Shown here: piece after piece, positions 1-11,414 of the stretch
How positions within the stretch are numbered: position 1 is the stretch's first letter
Layout: each line of letters opens with the position of its first letter
Assembly: GCF_016545825.1 (NCBI RefSeq)
Contig: NC_052613.1
Coordinates: 10,912,001-10,976,000, forward strand
Origin: Eucalyptus grandis
Taxonomy: Eukaryota > Streptophyta > Magnoliopsida > Myrtales > Myrtaceae
Direction of reading: 5' to 3'
DNA: 64,000 bases
Position numbers and translations under genes: made by a program
Notes under the pieces: model-generated
Seen by the model: the letters and a program-made list of their open reading frames with translations, nothing else
Databases searched by the model: none
Told to the model about the DNA's origin: nothing

Positions 1-330
1 AAAAAAAGAAAAAGAAAAAGAAAAAAAAAAAAAAAAAAGGAAAAAAAAAAAAAAAAGTAAAAAAAGTAAAGAAATTATTTAAAATTTATTTAAAAATCAA
101 AAGATTATTTAAAATTTATTTAAAAATCAAAAGAAATTAATTTGGAACAGAATCAATTAATACGGTACCAAACGCAATTCTATTCCGGAATAAAAAATTT
201 TGAACGATTTACCAAACACGTGTTTTTCTTCGAGAATCGGTTCAGGAACAGAATCAAAAAGAATCGGTTCTTATCGAATCGGCTCCGGAATGCAATTTGT
301 TACCAAACGCGCCCTTATTAATTGCGAGGG
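1..330. repeat. AT-rich MITE-like terminal fragment
   Basis: The window opens in A-rich sequence. It then carries a block rich in the words accaaacg and gaatcgg, ending near 315 with 'accaaacgcgccctt'. Phrases of this kind are common at the ends of small plant DNA transposons. The other end lies outside the window, so neither terminal repeat nor target duplication can be confirmed. No coding potential was seen. Confidence 0.3.
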
Positions 331-404
331 AAAGTACAATCAAGCTAACTTTTGAGACGAGAGAGACTCCAGACCACTCAACACCCTTAACCCCGTTTAT
401 AATG

Positions 405-545
405 GTTTTTGTGTTCTAATAACAAAAGAAAAGTTTAAAGGCATCTCTTTACTCCCTAGCCTCAAAAGTGAGGATTGAACTCCCCACTTCCAAGTGGGTC
501 TTGCCACTAACATCAATAGACACACGAAAAAAGAGCATTAATATT
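405..545 (-). repeat. tRNA-derived SINE-like repeat (copy A)
   Basis: Read on the minus strand, the block has a B-box-like word (agttcaatcct) preceded by an A-box-like region (ttagtggcaagac). It continues to a T-rich tail (ttttgttattagaacac). The same organisation recurs at about 7,595-7,735. This fits a tRNA-related SINE, but the boundaries are approximate, no target duplication was established, and the two copies may simply be parts of the larger duplication. Confidence 0.3.
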
Positions 546-1735
546 AGGGGTGTTAAAAATACCTGAATTAGCTGACCTGAGCTAAAAATTTTGGGTCTTG
601 TTGGGTCAGGTCTCATTTCGGGGGTAATAAGCAAAAGAAAAAAAGAGCATGTTGAGAGTTTGGTTCAACTCAAATATCCGAACCAGGCTTGTTGAAAACG
701 TGGAAGAGTCTTCACCATCCTCTCCATCCCCCGTTGACACCCCACCCCTCCTTCCTCCATCCTCTCGCACAGGCCTTCGCCGCGGAAGGCACATCCTCCT
801 CGTTCACCACCCCGCGCAGCGGCGAGGAAAGATCCACAATAATTAGTCTTGGACAGTTTATTTGTGAAAATGTATTGGCTTGTGATTTGCGCTCTCCACT
901 AATATAAGCATTAACTTTCGGAAGACGGTGTCTACTAACTTTAGTGGCCAAGGGCAATTCATTCCATGTCAATTGAATGCAGTCTCAGCCGTCGTATTCA
1001 TGTCCTCGGAAAGGTTTCCCGAATTTGTGAATACAATGTCGGTAGGCAAAAAAAGTTTGTTCCATCGGATCCTGCCGAAAAGTATGTAAATTGACATACA
1101 CGAGGACAGAGGGACAACTAATTGGCATAATCATTACTCTTAATTATGCAATCTGAAGGATTGGGTGTCCATTGTGGCCACGACACTTGGCATAATAACA
1201 ATAGGCGGAATAGAAATGGAATCGAAATTCAGACGAGGAAAAAGTAGATAGGAAATCACTATGGCAATTAAGAAAATTAGAATGACTAATTGAGAGCTGT
1301 ATACCTAAAGAATATGTCTCAATAAGATCACCCGCTCTGCCTCTAATTAGATATCTTTAATTCCCAAGTATATCACCTTAACCATATCAATTGAATGATA
1401 ATGCAAACAACTGTAGCATTTTATTGAATAAATTTCCTTTTTTTTATACCTAGAATATAGTTTGCATTTTTTATTATTTGAGAAATCAGCTTTTTGAATC
1501 CAAGAGACTGTCCTATCTACATGATCTTTCATTATTTTGCATTTTCTCCCACTCTCTCACTACTAGAACAAGTTTGCACCGCTTCTAACGCTGTTAGAAC
1601 CTACTAGTAATATTCATTCATAATTCTATAAGAACCGAAGATATTCAATTTACAAACTAGCGAAACACAAAGCTCTAGTGTCATTCTCATCATTAATATA
1701 CGAGAGTTCCAGTCTAATATGCACTTTCTCACGCA

Positions 1736-3428
1736 CTACAACTGTGTCATCTCCTTCGAGCAGGAAGAAGTAGAAGAACAGGCTCCCAAACACCATACTT
1801 CGCAGAGCACTAAGAACATGGCCCCCAATGTTATCCGGTGGCTGATGCTCAGGAGCAACATCGACACGGCCTTGCTCACCAGCCGGTTCACCGAGATTTG
1901 CGAGGGCCGAGCCCTGGACCTGCAGACGAAGCGGGAACACGTCCGATGAATAGACCCAAGTGATGGGCCCAAGCCTAATCGAGAAGAAGGAGACGTCTGC
2001 ACACACAGCCACGATGCTCACCGCGATGGCCCAGGCTGGCTTGCTCCTAAAGTGCTCAGGAACTTCGAGCCCAGGCCCAGAGCTGCTGGGGAACAGGCCA
2101 TCCCTACCAATTCCAATAGCAAGATCAGACACCTCCCGAGCCGGTCCAAGAACAGGGCCGAGACAATCACAAACGCGGCCTTGGAGCAGCCTATGATAAC
2201 GTTGATCCCGAAGAGCTTCCTTTTGTTGTGAATCCTGGTGGCTCGAAACACTTCGGGGGTGTAATAGATCACGGCGTCGTCCCCGGCGGCCTGCATGAAG
2301 AAGTTGATGCCGATGGCAGTGATGAGGATCCGGCGGAGGCTGGGCGAGGGATGGAGGAATTCCCTCCACACCCCTTGCCCTCTCCATCGCTTTGAAGAGG
2401 CCAAATTGGCATCATCATAAGCAGCTTGGATGACATCACGAAGTCTTGATTCGGCCTCTTTCACATCTCTTGAAGTCTTTAACAACACCCTTCTCGCCTC
2501 CTCAATCCTGCCTTTCATGACAAGCCAACGAGGCGATTCGGGCTTGAAAAGGACTCCAAGCCTGAGGCTGGTCGCCGGAATGCCAGCAATCCCAAGCATT
2601 GTCGTCCAGTTGAACCGCTCGGGGAGGCCAGCGAGGGCGTGATTGCAAATGTAGCCGAGCAAGATCCCTGCCACGCTGAAGAAATCCAGGAGGGAGGTGA
2701 GCATCCCCCTCACTGAGGCCGGGGAAATCTCAGCCGTGTAGAGCGGCGCAATCATGAGGGAGTACCTGACCCCGACACCAGCCACGATCCGGCCTGCCAT
2801 GAGGCACGCGTACCCCAGCGCCAGGCCCATCAACAGGGCACCGTCAGGAAGGTCGATGCGGCGAGGACGATGGTGTAACGCCGCCCAATGAGGTCGGAGG
2901 TCTTGCCCGAGGCCAGAGAACGGACCAGCTAGAAGAAGTTGGGTATGCCCCCTGGACGTACGTGATCTTGAGGTTCTCTCTGATGAAGATCACCGCACCG
3001 CTCATCATCCCGATGTCCGCAAAATCAAAACGATCACCACCACCCCACCTCCAGAATGTCCCAAGATTCTCCGCAGAAACTGCGACAATTCCGACTCTCT
3101 TACGCTACCCAACAGGCCTGTTCACGACCATTTCTTATTCCCCTGGGCGATTCGATCAACAGATCACCGAAAATCGCGTCCCTTTTCAAGCCTATCTCGT
3201 GAGAAAACACGACCCCTTACCCATCTGCACATTCCCAATTCGAATCAAGCTTCGGCTCTAGAAACAAATCCGCGCAATTCGAGAGAGAGACGTGACGAGC
3301 TGATACTCACCGTAGCCCAAGAGGATCGAGTTCGTGGAGAGGAGGATGGCACAGGACAGAACGTATTTGTTCGCCTGAGGCCCCTTGTGATCTGAAGCAT
3401 CGAAAGTCGGCTCTTTCGGGTCGTCCAT
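1736..3428 (-). pseudogene. Polyol/monosaccharide transporter pseudogene (PLT-1)
   Basis: This is a paralogue of PLT-2 and PLT-3 with the same two-exon structure. Exon 1 is 3,311-3,428 (39 codons plus one base) with a good donor (GGTGAG). The intron acceptor, CAG in PLT-2, reads CGG here (about 3,018), so normal splicing should fail. Exon 2 has a small deletion near 2,930-2,955, another frameshift near 2,840-2,850, and further shifts toward the 3' end. A deletion of about 75 bp removes the region encoding the conserved C-terminal PETKG motif. The best remaining open stretch is 2,018-2,833 (271 codons) and still shows PESPRWLV and the sugar-porter core. The family is major-facilitator sugar porters, proton symporters of the plasma membrane. 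The damage is spread out, which fits an old dead copy. Confidence 0.85.
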
Positions 3429-6400
3429 TTCGGCCAATTTCCTTTGTCACTCCCGCAGTCACGCAGAGAAGAATGAAGGAAACTGCAAGCGATGCGGAAA
3501 AAGAGCAAGAGAGAGAGGGGAGCAGACTTAGACTGTGAAATGAGTATGCTAGGTGGTTGAAGAGATGCATGCTGAGGGGGAGCCGAGCCGGATTGCATGA
3601 AAAGCGAAAAAGGAAAGAAATATAGGTTAGGACATAAATGATCGTAGATGTGTAACATGTTCTCCAAGTTTCTGATTTATTCAATATAGTCTTTGAATTT
3701 TAGCTTAGTATAGATCGTGGTTCACAACCTTTTTGTACACATTCAAGTCGTCCCTTGTAGGGACCGTTTCCTTGACTAGCTTAAGATGAGCGAGGCACGA
3801 CCATCTTCACTGCCCTAAGCCGCCGCAAATGTAACTTAGCAGGGAAAAGGATAGATCCTGTGAAATTTGAAGAGTGAAAGTCAAATTAGTCAATCACGTA
3901 AAGGATAAGGACAAATCTTTCTCCCCAAAGAATTTAAAATACTACGTTACAATCAAAGCGATCTCCGAGCCATGGCCCATAACTCAGTTACCTTTTTCCC
4001 TTTTTCATCCTATGCGATCTACATCAGGGTAAAGATAATCTTATCTGGAAAAGCAAATTAAAGAAATAATGAATATCTTGAAAAATCTCGAATTAATATT
4101 TACGTGATAAATTTACTCTAAACTAATTTTTTAAGCTATCAAAATCTGAACCTGATATACTTGTAACATATATATCCTTCATTAACTTCCGTCAAATTTT
4201 ATCTTAAAATTGCTGAACTCATGTGAAAATTTATATCAATTTGGTATTTGTCGAAAGTGTAGTAGTTTGGGATTGATTTATCGTTAATATACCAATTTGA
4301 AATTTTTTTGTGGTATTAACCCTTAAAGAAATAATATTGAGAAAGGCTGGGAATATGAAAAAGCAACTATCACACACAAAGAGAGAAAAAAGAAAAAGAA
4401 AAATCTGGCTCCAGCCCAGAAAAGTTATGAGACGGCTTAGATAATATCAAAGCGATCGTCCGAAAAACTATATATATATAGAAGTACCTCTCAGAAGCTT
4501 GAGCGTGAAAGCACACATGACATTCCCAAGAAAAATAGTTTAGCCGGCGGCCGCGGTGGATTCCGGCGATCGTTTGACCCCCTTCTGCTAGCAATGCTCA
4601 GATCTCTTTTCCTACACGACGTTTTCTTAAAAACGCATTCGCCTTTTAACGTTTTGACTATTTTGTACAGAGCTCTATCCTGTTGAAGCTTGCATCTCCT
4701 TTCGAAGAAAGTGGTCCTCTCTTGGGAAAAACACGTAGCCAAAAATAACTTTTCTAGGTTGTGAGACCGCTCCTCTAAGTTTCGTATATATTGATGGACG
4801 GAATTCATTTATTAAATTTAGAGCCGTCCCGTTTAGGTAATTTTTTTTTTTTTTTTTCACGCCATCAATATGACAAATGAAAACAAAAAATAATTGTAAC
4901 CACCGTCTTTTTTTCGTTTTTCCCGGAGAACATTTGGTTGCAACTTAACCTCAGTAAGATTAACCGATGAAAGATAACTTGGTATAAGATACGAGGGATA
5001 ATGTATTCTTTCTCCTCATAGGGCCCCCCAGATTTTGCGAGAGATGGGTGCATGCTTTAGAGGAAGCCTGCACGTCCATTTCGGTGACCGGCTTCATTAG
5101 CTGAACTTGTGTTATGGTTCAAAGGAGGAGCTAATGAAGCCCAGGCATAATCGAAACGGATGTGATTCTTGAACTTTTAGTTTGTTTAATATTAGCCCAA
5201 TGTATAATATAACTCGTGAACTTTTAATTTATTTGATGTGATCCTTAAAATTTTGATACGAATTCAATTTACTCATTGAACCATATGAAAATGTTAAGAT
5301 AAAATTGAACGTGAATATTTTCATATAGTTTATGAACTAAATTGAGCATATATCAGAAGTTTAAAGATCACATTAAACAAATTAAAGTTTTATGGATTAC
5401 ACTGCACATCAAGTTAATGATCATATTAAAAGTTTAGGAATTGTATTGCACAGTAAATCAAAATTTATTAATCATTTGTATCATTATCCTACACACAACA
5501 AACCATTTTGGGAGGGTTTTGGGAGGGCTAAGCTCCCTGAAAACTGACAATGGACTTTTCTTAACTAAGGAAAAGGAAAAGGTGGGCAATTAATAATAGT
5601 TCGACGGAGTTAATGGGGGAAGAGATGGACGCGGAGGTTCTCTGATATAAAAGGGCACGGTTGCCTGCAAGCTTCATTCGACGAAGATAATGCCAACGAC
5701 GATGATATAGGAGTGGGTTCCAGTTCATCGGGAATAGGAAAAATGCCAGAAATGGGTCTTGAAGGCAGAGGCAACTTTTGCAGTGAGGGAGGAGGCTAAG
5801 CTCACCCTCTTATCTTTTTCGGATGAAGATGTTGATGCCTTATCAACTCGTCCATGGCCAACCTCCGTGCAATTTATGGAGAAGCCACTGTCCATGGCCA
5901 TCCCTACGCACCTTTAGATCTATGACAAGCTGCCATCCAAATTCGAAGGTACTGTTGTGGACGACCTACGAAGCACCGATACTCTCCAAGAGTCTTTGTG
6001 TCGTGTTGGACATTTCGACATATGTCTTACACTCTTCAATACTCTTAGACACTCGATCAACACATGTCGAAATATCCAACATCTATTCAACTTTTCTGAC
6101 GCTCAAGTCGGAATTCTGACGTACGAGTTTCCGATACGTAATTCCAATATTAAGGTTAATTTTAAAAACTCAATAAATTAGAAGTCAAGATATATATGTG
6201 TGTGTGAGAGAGAGAGAGAAAAAATAAAACACAATAATAAAAATAATAAATGGAGAAAGAAGAAAAACTTAGTATTCTCTTCTCTTCTGACTTTCACTTT
6301 CTGTGATACACAATTCACCCCTTAAGTTTTTTTTTCTCCCCTTCCAACATATCTAATATAGGGGTCTAGAATATGAATTGCTTGTTTTTCTCTAAATTTA

Positions 6401-6878
6401 TGAATTATTGAAATATAGTTGAATTTGTCAAATTAAAATAATGAATGATATTAATAAACGGCAAATTAATGTTTTTAGTGTAAATTCATTCTAGGTTTTT
6501 TTAATTAATTAATTAATTATTTATTTATTTATGAATTTAATTCAAATTAATTTGATTGAAATAATCATAAAAATGATCATTTATTATGTATATATACAAT
6601 GTGTCCCAATGTGTCGAAAATTTTTATTTTTTGAGAAACGACTTGTCGGCATATCGTGTAATGTTGTGTCGTATGTCGCATATCAGTGTCGGTACTACTT
6701 AGTGGACGACCTACCGTCGCCAATGGACGAGCCACTGTCCATGCTAACCACCATCGTCCACAGAAAACTAGGAATTTCTTCTCTCTTTTCTCACTTTCTT
6801 CAAGACCGTCAATCATTTACGAAGAAATTACACATCATTTTTTTATTCGACATCAAAGCCATGTATCCATTTATAAAT
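3429..6878. other. Intergenic stretch without a supportable gene
   Basis: The first ~270 bases correspond to the 5' UTR and promoter side of PLT-1 (CT-rich on the minus strand). About 4,090-4,322 is a degraded relative of the MITE at 6,879-7,390 and ends in 'gtggtattaaccc'. About 5,150-5,460 is AT-rich MITE-like sequence with inverted phrases (gaacttttagtttgtttaat and its complements). Around 5,820-6,170 and 6,590-6,790 are short open stretches sharing words such as 'tggacgacctac' and 'gagccactgtccatg'. They look like pieces of one repeat family, and I do not recognise a protein. A short (AG)n run lies at about 6,206-6,222. Confidence 0.5.
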
Positions 6879-7390
6879 GGGTTAATACCCTAAAAAACCC
6901 TAAACTGGTACATTTGTGACAAATTTACCCCAAACTATTTTTTTTACCATAAAAAACTCTAAACTGGTACACCTATGACAATTTTACCCAAAACTGGTAC
7001 ACTTGTGACAAATTCACCATATGTTAATTTTCGTTAAATTTTACTATTAAATTATTAAGTTAAATGACACGTGACAGTTAATTAATATACAAATTTAGGA
7101 TTTTAAGCTCCGTTTGTCACAGTTTACAATTTTTGTAATTTTTTTGTGGTATTAATCCAATTTAGGAGAATGTATATTTGTCACAAATTTACCAGTTTGT
7201 GATTTTTTGTTGTCGAATAAATTAGTTTTGGGTAAATTTATCATAAATATACCGGTTTATGGTTTTTAATAGTCAATCGGGGTACATTTGTCAGAGGTGT
7301 ACTGGTTTGGGGTTTTTTATGGTCAAAAAAATAGTTTTGGGTAAATTTGTCACGTGTGTACTAGTTTTGAGTTTTTTATGGTATTAACCC
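6879..7390. mobile_element. Mutator-type MITE with 9-bp target duplication
   Basis: The element starts GGGTTAATACC and ends with the exact complement GGTATTAACCC. The terminal inverted repeats extend about 70 bp with mismatches. It is flanked by perfect 9-bp direct repeats, tttataaat, at 6,870-6,878 and 7,391-7,399. A 9-bp duplication is the hallmark of Mutator-like transposition. The interior repeats the theme 'ctggtacacttgtgacaaat' in both orientations and has no transposase. Diverged relatives appear at about 4,090-4,322, 15,270-15,662 and 63,100-63,604. Confidence 0.85.
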
Positions 7391-7594
7391 TTTATAAATG
7401 GATGGAAGGAAGAAATGCTTGCCACGTGAGCATGACATTTTACAATTACCGAATATTTTCTTGTCAGGGAGGGAGGCAATGTACAGAATTTTTACGAGAC
7501 TTTCATAATGTATGATAAATATTCGGATGCTCTCGCACCAAGTACTAAGCGACCAGAGGAGATAGCGGGATGGTCCTAGTCCTGTTCATCATTG

Positions 7595-7735
7595 CTTTTG
7601 TGTTCTTATAACAAAATATAAATTTAAAAGCATCTCTTTACTCCCTAGCCCCGAAAGTAGGGATTGAACTCCCCAGCTCCAGGCAGGCCTTGCGATTAAC
7701 ATCAATGGGCGCATAGAAAAAGGAGCATTAATATT
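7595..7735 (-). repeat. tRNA-derived SINE-like repeat (copy B)
   Basis: This is the counterpart of 405-545. On the minus strand it has a B-box-like word (agttcaatccc), a conserved 'ctagggagtaaagagatg' segment and a tail with 'ttgttataagaacac'. The two copies differ at many positions, so the shared block is old. Confidence 0.3.
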
Positions 7736-8229
7736 AGGGTTGTTTAAAATACCCTAATTGGCTTGCTACAAATCAAAATTTTGAGTTTTTTTGGGTCGGG
7801 GTCTTATTCCGGCTTGGGTAATAAGAAAAAAAAATTGTATATGTTGGCAGTTTGGTTCGGGTCAAATATCCAAACCGACCCAAATCACAATAAACACTAT
7901 AAAAAAAATCCTGAACGCAATACACCGAAGGCTAGTTAAAGACGCGGAAGAGTTATCACCATCTTCTCGCTCCCTGTTTAACATAAGTGTTGACCACTCC
8001 TCACCCTCCCTCCTCTTGCACCGGTCCTTGCCACCGCTGCCGAAGGCACATCTTCCTCCTTCACCGCCCTGTTTACCACCACCCTGGGCAACAGCACCGG
8101 CGACTTGTGAATTGTCCTCTCAATTGATTTCTGGACCTCAAGAACGAGTGAATGGCGAAGGGGGTTTGCCTGTCGACAGCAACGATGGCCTTGGAGTCGT
8201 TCGGAGAAGGCTTCTCGAGGGTCACTGAA

Positions 8230-9360
8230 CTCGGATCTAAGGGGGAGTAGAAGTGTCAGAATGGGTAAAAAACGCACTTTGAACCCATTTATAACGAGAT
8301 GGGTCATATAAGAGTTAGTTAAGTTTTAATAAATGACCGACCAAAAAAAAAAGCTTTAATAAATGTGTTGTTAATGGATTTAGATTTTATGTAAGACAAA
8401 CTCATTTACAACCCATTTAATTTATAAAGATTATTAGTTCACTCAACCCATTAACGAAATATTGTGCGCTAGCAATTTTTATAATTTTAATTTTGTTAGA
8501 AATTTTAGATTTTGTAATAGTTTTTATTTTTGTATTTTGTTTTTCTTTTTCCCCTACAAATTCCAGTGTAGTCGGCCACCAAGCGAGGGCTGCGAGGCTC
8601 TTGTTAGTCAAGGGCTGCGAAGCCCTCACCCAGTTGCCAATCACATTGGCAAGCTTGAGGCTTGCCGCATTTGGTGAGGCTGAGGTTATCGGCAAGACTC
8701 TAGCCTCCCTGATATGGCAAGGCTGAAGCTCGAGCCTCTCCAACGTCAAGGCAAGCTCGAGCTTGTCAGATTTGGCGAGGCTCAAGTCGTTGAAATGGGC
8801 CAGCTCAAGCCTTGCTAGCTTGTGGCAACACTTGAGCTCACCTATTGCCAACCATAGCGGTCGTGGCTGGCGAATGGGAGAAGGATGAGGAAAAAGAAGA
8901 AGAAAAAAAAATTGAAAATTCTATTTTATAAATATAAAAATATTTAGGAGTGTACGGATAATCAAATAAAGTTTTCTATGCTAAGCAAAAAATATTATTT
9001 AATTTGTTTTCAAGTTTCAATGAAATACCCAAAAAAATTATTATTTTTAGGAATACCACATTTTTTATGAAATAAATGGAGCCTCAATTTTTTTTAAAAA
9101 TTATAAAATTCATCCATTAAATTTGTAATTGCATGGAAATTTTTTAACAATATATTTTAAAAAATCATAAAAAAATAAGTTTTTCCATATTTGATTAAAT
9201 AATGAAAATATTTTATAATATGGGTTGAGCCTGATATGTGTTAGATATGAGTCAGGTTAGGTATGGGTTAATAAATTTACATTACTAATGTATGGGCCAT
9301 AAACGATTTAATGAGTCAATTTGAGTTGGATCATTTATGATTGACCCAAACCTGACCCGA
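8230..9360. repeat. AT-rich dispersed repeat with a central G/C-rich island
   Basis: The outer parts carry 'gggtcatataag' and 'cccatttataac' on one side and 'gacccaaacctgacccgac' on the other, which are weak inverted similarities. The centre (about 8,560-8,830) is rich in variations of 'gaggctcgagcttg' in both orientations. I see no credible protein in any frame. It looks like a non-autonomous DNA transposon, but no clean terminal repeat or target duplication was found. Confidence 0.3.
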
Positions 9361-10426
9361 CTTACTTTTTAAACATTACTCGACTCATCAGTTTGACAAG
9401 TCTAGAGGGAGTAGGTGGGGAGTTAAGATGGTGGAGGACTCGGAGTTGCGTGGCAATGATTTCTCATGGTGTTTGGATGATGTTACAGGTGGAGTTGCGA
9501 TTGATGCTAGTGATGATTTTGACCATAGGAGTTACTAATCAATTGCGTATCTTCTGCTTATTCATTGTCGCGCTTGAAAGATGGTTTCTACTCACTTGAA
9601 GCATGCAATGAAAGTCATTCCATCGGATCATGATGACATGTATGTAAAGTGCTATAACAAGGAAATAAGTATCACTAATTGAGCTTAATAATTAGTTAAT
9701 TCTGTCTCACCAGAACTTACTTTTCAAACATCACTCGACTCACTCGTTTAACAAGTCTAAAGGGAGTAGGTAGGGAGTCAAGATGGTGGAGAACTTGGAG
9801 TTGCATGACAATGATTTCTCATGGCGTTTGGATGATGTTGCAAGTGGAGATTGCGATTGATGTTAATGATGATTTTGACCATAGGAGTTGCTGATCAATT
9901 GTGTATCTTCTGCTTATTCATTGTCGTGCCCGAAAGATGGTTTCTACTCACTTTAAGCAAGCAATGAAAGTTATTCCATCGGATCATGACGACATGTATG
10001 TAAAGTACTATAACAAGGAAATAAGGACCACTAATTGAGCTTAATGATTAATTAATTCTATCTCACCAAGACTTACTTATCAAACATCACCCGACTCACC
10101 CGTTTGACAAGTCTAGAGGGAGTAGGTGGGGAGTCAGGATGGTGGAGGACTTGGAGTTCCGTGACAATAATTTCTCATGGCATTTAAATGAGGTTGTAGG
10201 TGGAGATTGCGATTGATGCTAGTGATGATTATGACCATAGGAGTTGCTGATCGATTGCGTATCTTCTGCTTATTCATTGTCGCGACCGAAAGACGGTTTC
10301 TACTCACTTTAAGCAGGCAATAAAAGTTATTCCATTGGATCATGACGACATGTATGTAAAGTGCTATAACAAGGAAATAAGGATCACTAATTGAGCTTAA
10401 TGATTAATTAATTCTGCCTCACCACT
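9361..10426. repeat. Three-copy 355-bp tandem repeat
   Basis: Units start at about 9,361, 9,716 and 10,072 (periods 355 and 356) and end near 10,426, each beginning with a 'cttactt..aaacatcac' word. The first unit has a short open stretch starting ATGGTGGAGGAC near 9,428, of about 36 codons and rich in acidic residues. It is broken by early stops in units two and three, so coding is unlikely. Copy A of the large duplication has only a single diverged remnant (about 930-1,120), so the array expanded after or at the duplication. Confidence 0.85.
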
Positions 10427-11414
10427 CTTAGTTATGCAATCCGAAGAATTTGGGTGTCCTTGGTAGGCACGACACTTGGCGAAACAACAATAGAGAAACT
10501 AGAAATTGAATCGGAGTTCGGATGAGGAAAAAGTAACTAAGAAATCGCTATGCAACTAGGGAAATTGGAAGGATTAATTGAGGGCTGTATCACCAAAGAA
10601 AATGTTTCAATAAGATCACCTGGGAGAGAAAACCTCTCTTTAACTCTAATTAGATATCTTTAAATCCCTAATTATGTACCTTCGACATACCAAATTGAAT
10701 GATAATGCGAAAAACCATAATGTTCTGCTAAATAAATTTCTTTACCTTTTTAAATATAAATAGAATATAGTTTACATATATTTATGTGAGGAATCAAATT
10801 TATGTATCCAAAAGACTATCCTATTTTCATCTATGATTCACGTTAGCAGTCATATGTTCAAGAGGAAAATATGTGTTAATATAAAAGGGAAAGGACAAAA
10901 TTAGCCAATGAACTTTAATCCAATGTGCGATCTGATCCTAAAGCTTAGCCCAATGTACGATATAGTTCCTGAATTTTTAATTTGTTCAATGCAATGCTAA
11001 ACTTTTAGCATATATTTAAAGATCACATTAAATATATTAAAAGTTCATGGGCCACGGATAACATAATTTTCATTAGTTTGCATTTTCTCCCACCCTGTCA
11101 CTACAAAACAAGTTCGCACGCTTCTGATGTAATTAAAACCTACTAGTAATATTCATAATGGATAAGAACAGATAATTTTCAATTTCCAACAAGAAAAATA
11201 TTAATATTCCAAAATCAACTATTGTGAATCTATGTATTTATCGTCATTCCCATCATTAATATATGAGACCTCCAGTCTCCACACTTAAAACTAGTGCTTT
11301 AATTTTCATTACTCTAACTTAAATATCATCATGCAAGCTCATTATCTAAAACAAGGTCACTTTGCTCCCTTCGCAAAGTCCATCCAGAAGAGATACTATG
11401 CAATTTCTCATGCA

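Larger units (their letters stand above)
400..3700. repeat. Segmental duplication, copy A (PLT-1 and its 3' flank)
   Basis: This block is paralogous to copy B at about 7,590-13,440. The matching parts, in order, are the SINE-like segment (405-545), a C/T-rich stretch (700-830), a flank at 1,130-1,330 that matches 10,430-10,620, and the transporter gene with its intron and 5' UTR. The pieces are colinear, so this was a block duplication and not two independent gene transpositions. Copy B is longer because of a tandem repeat array and other insertions. Confidence 0.75.

Noticed and set aside
6531..6893. 120-codon plus-strand frame
   Set aside because: Runs through an AT-rich repeat into the start of a MITE; no domain and no conservation with the similar repeat at 5,823-6,119.
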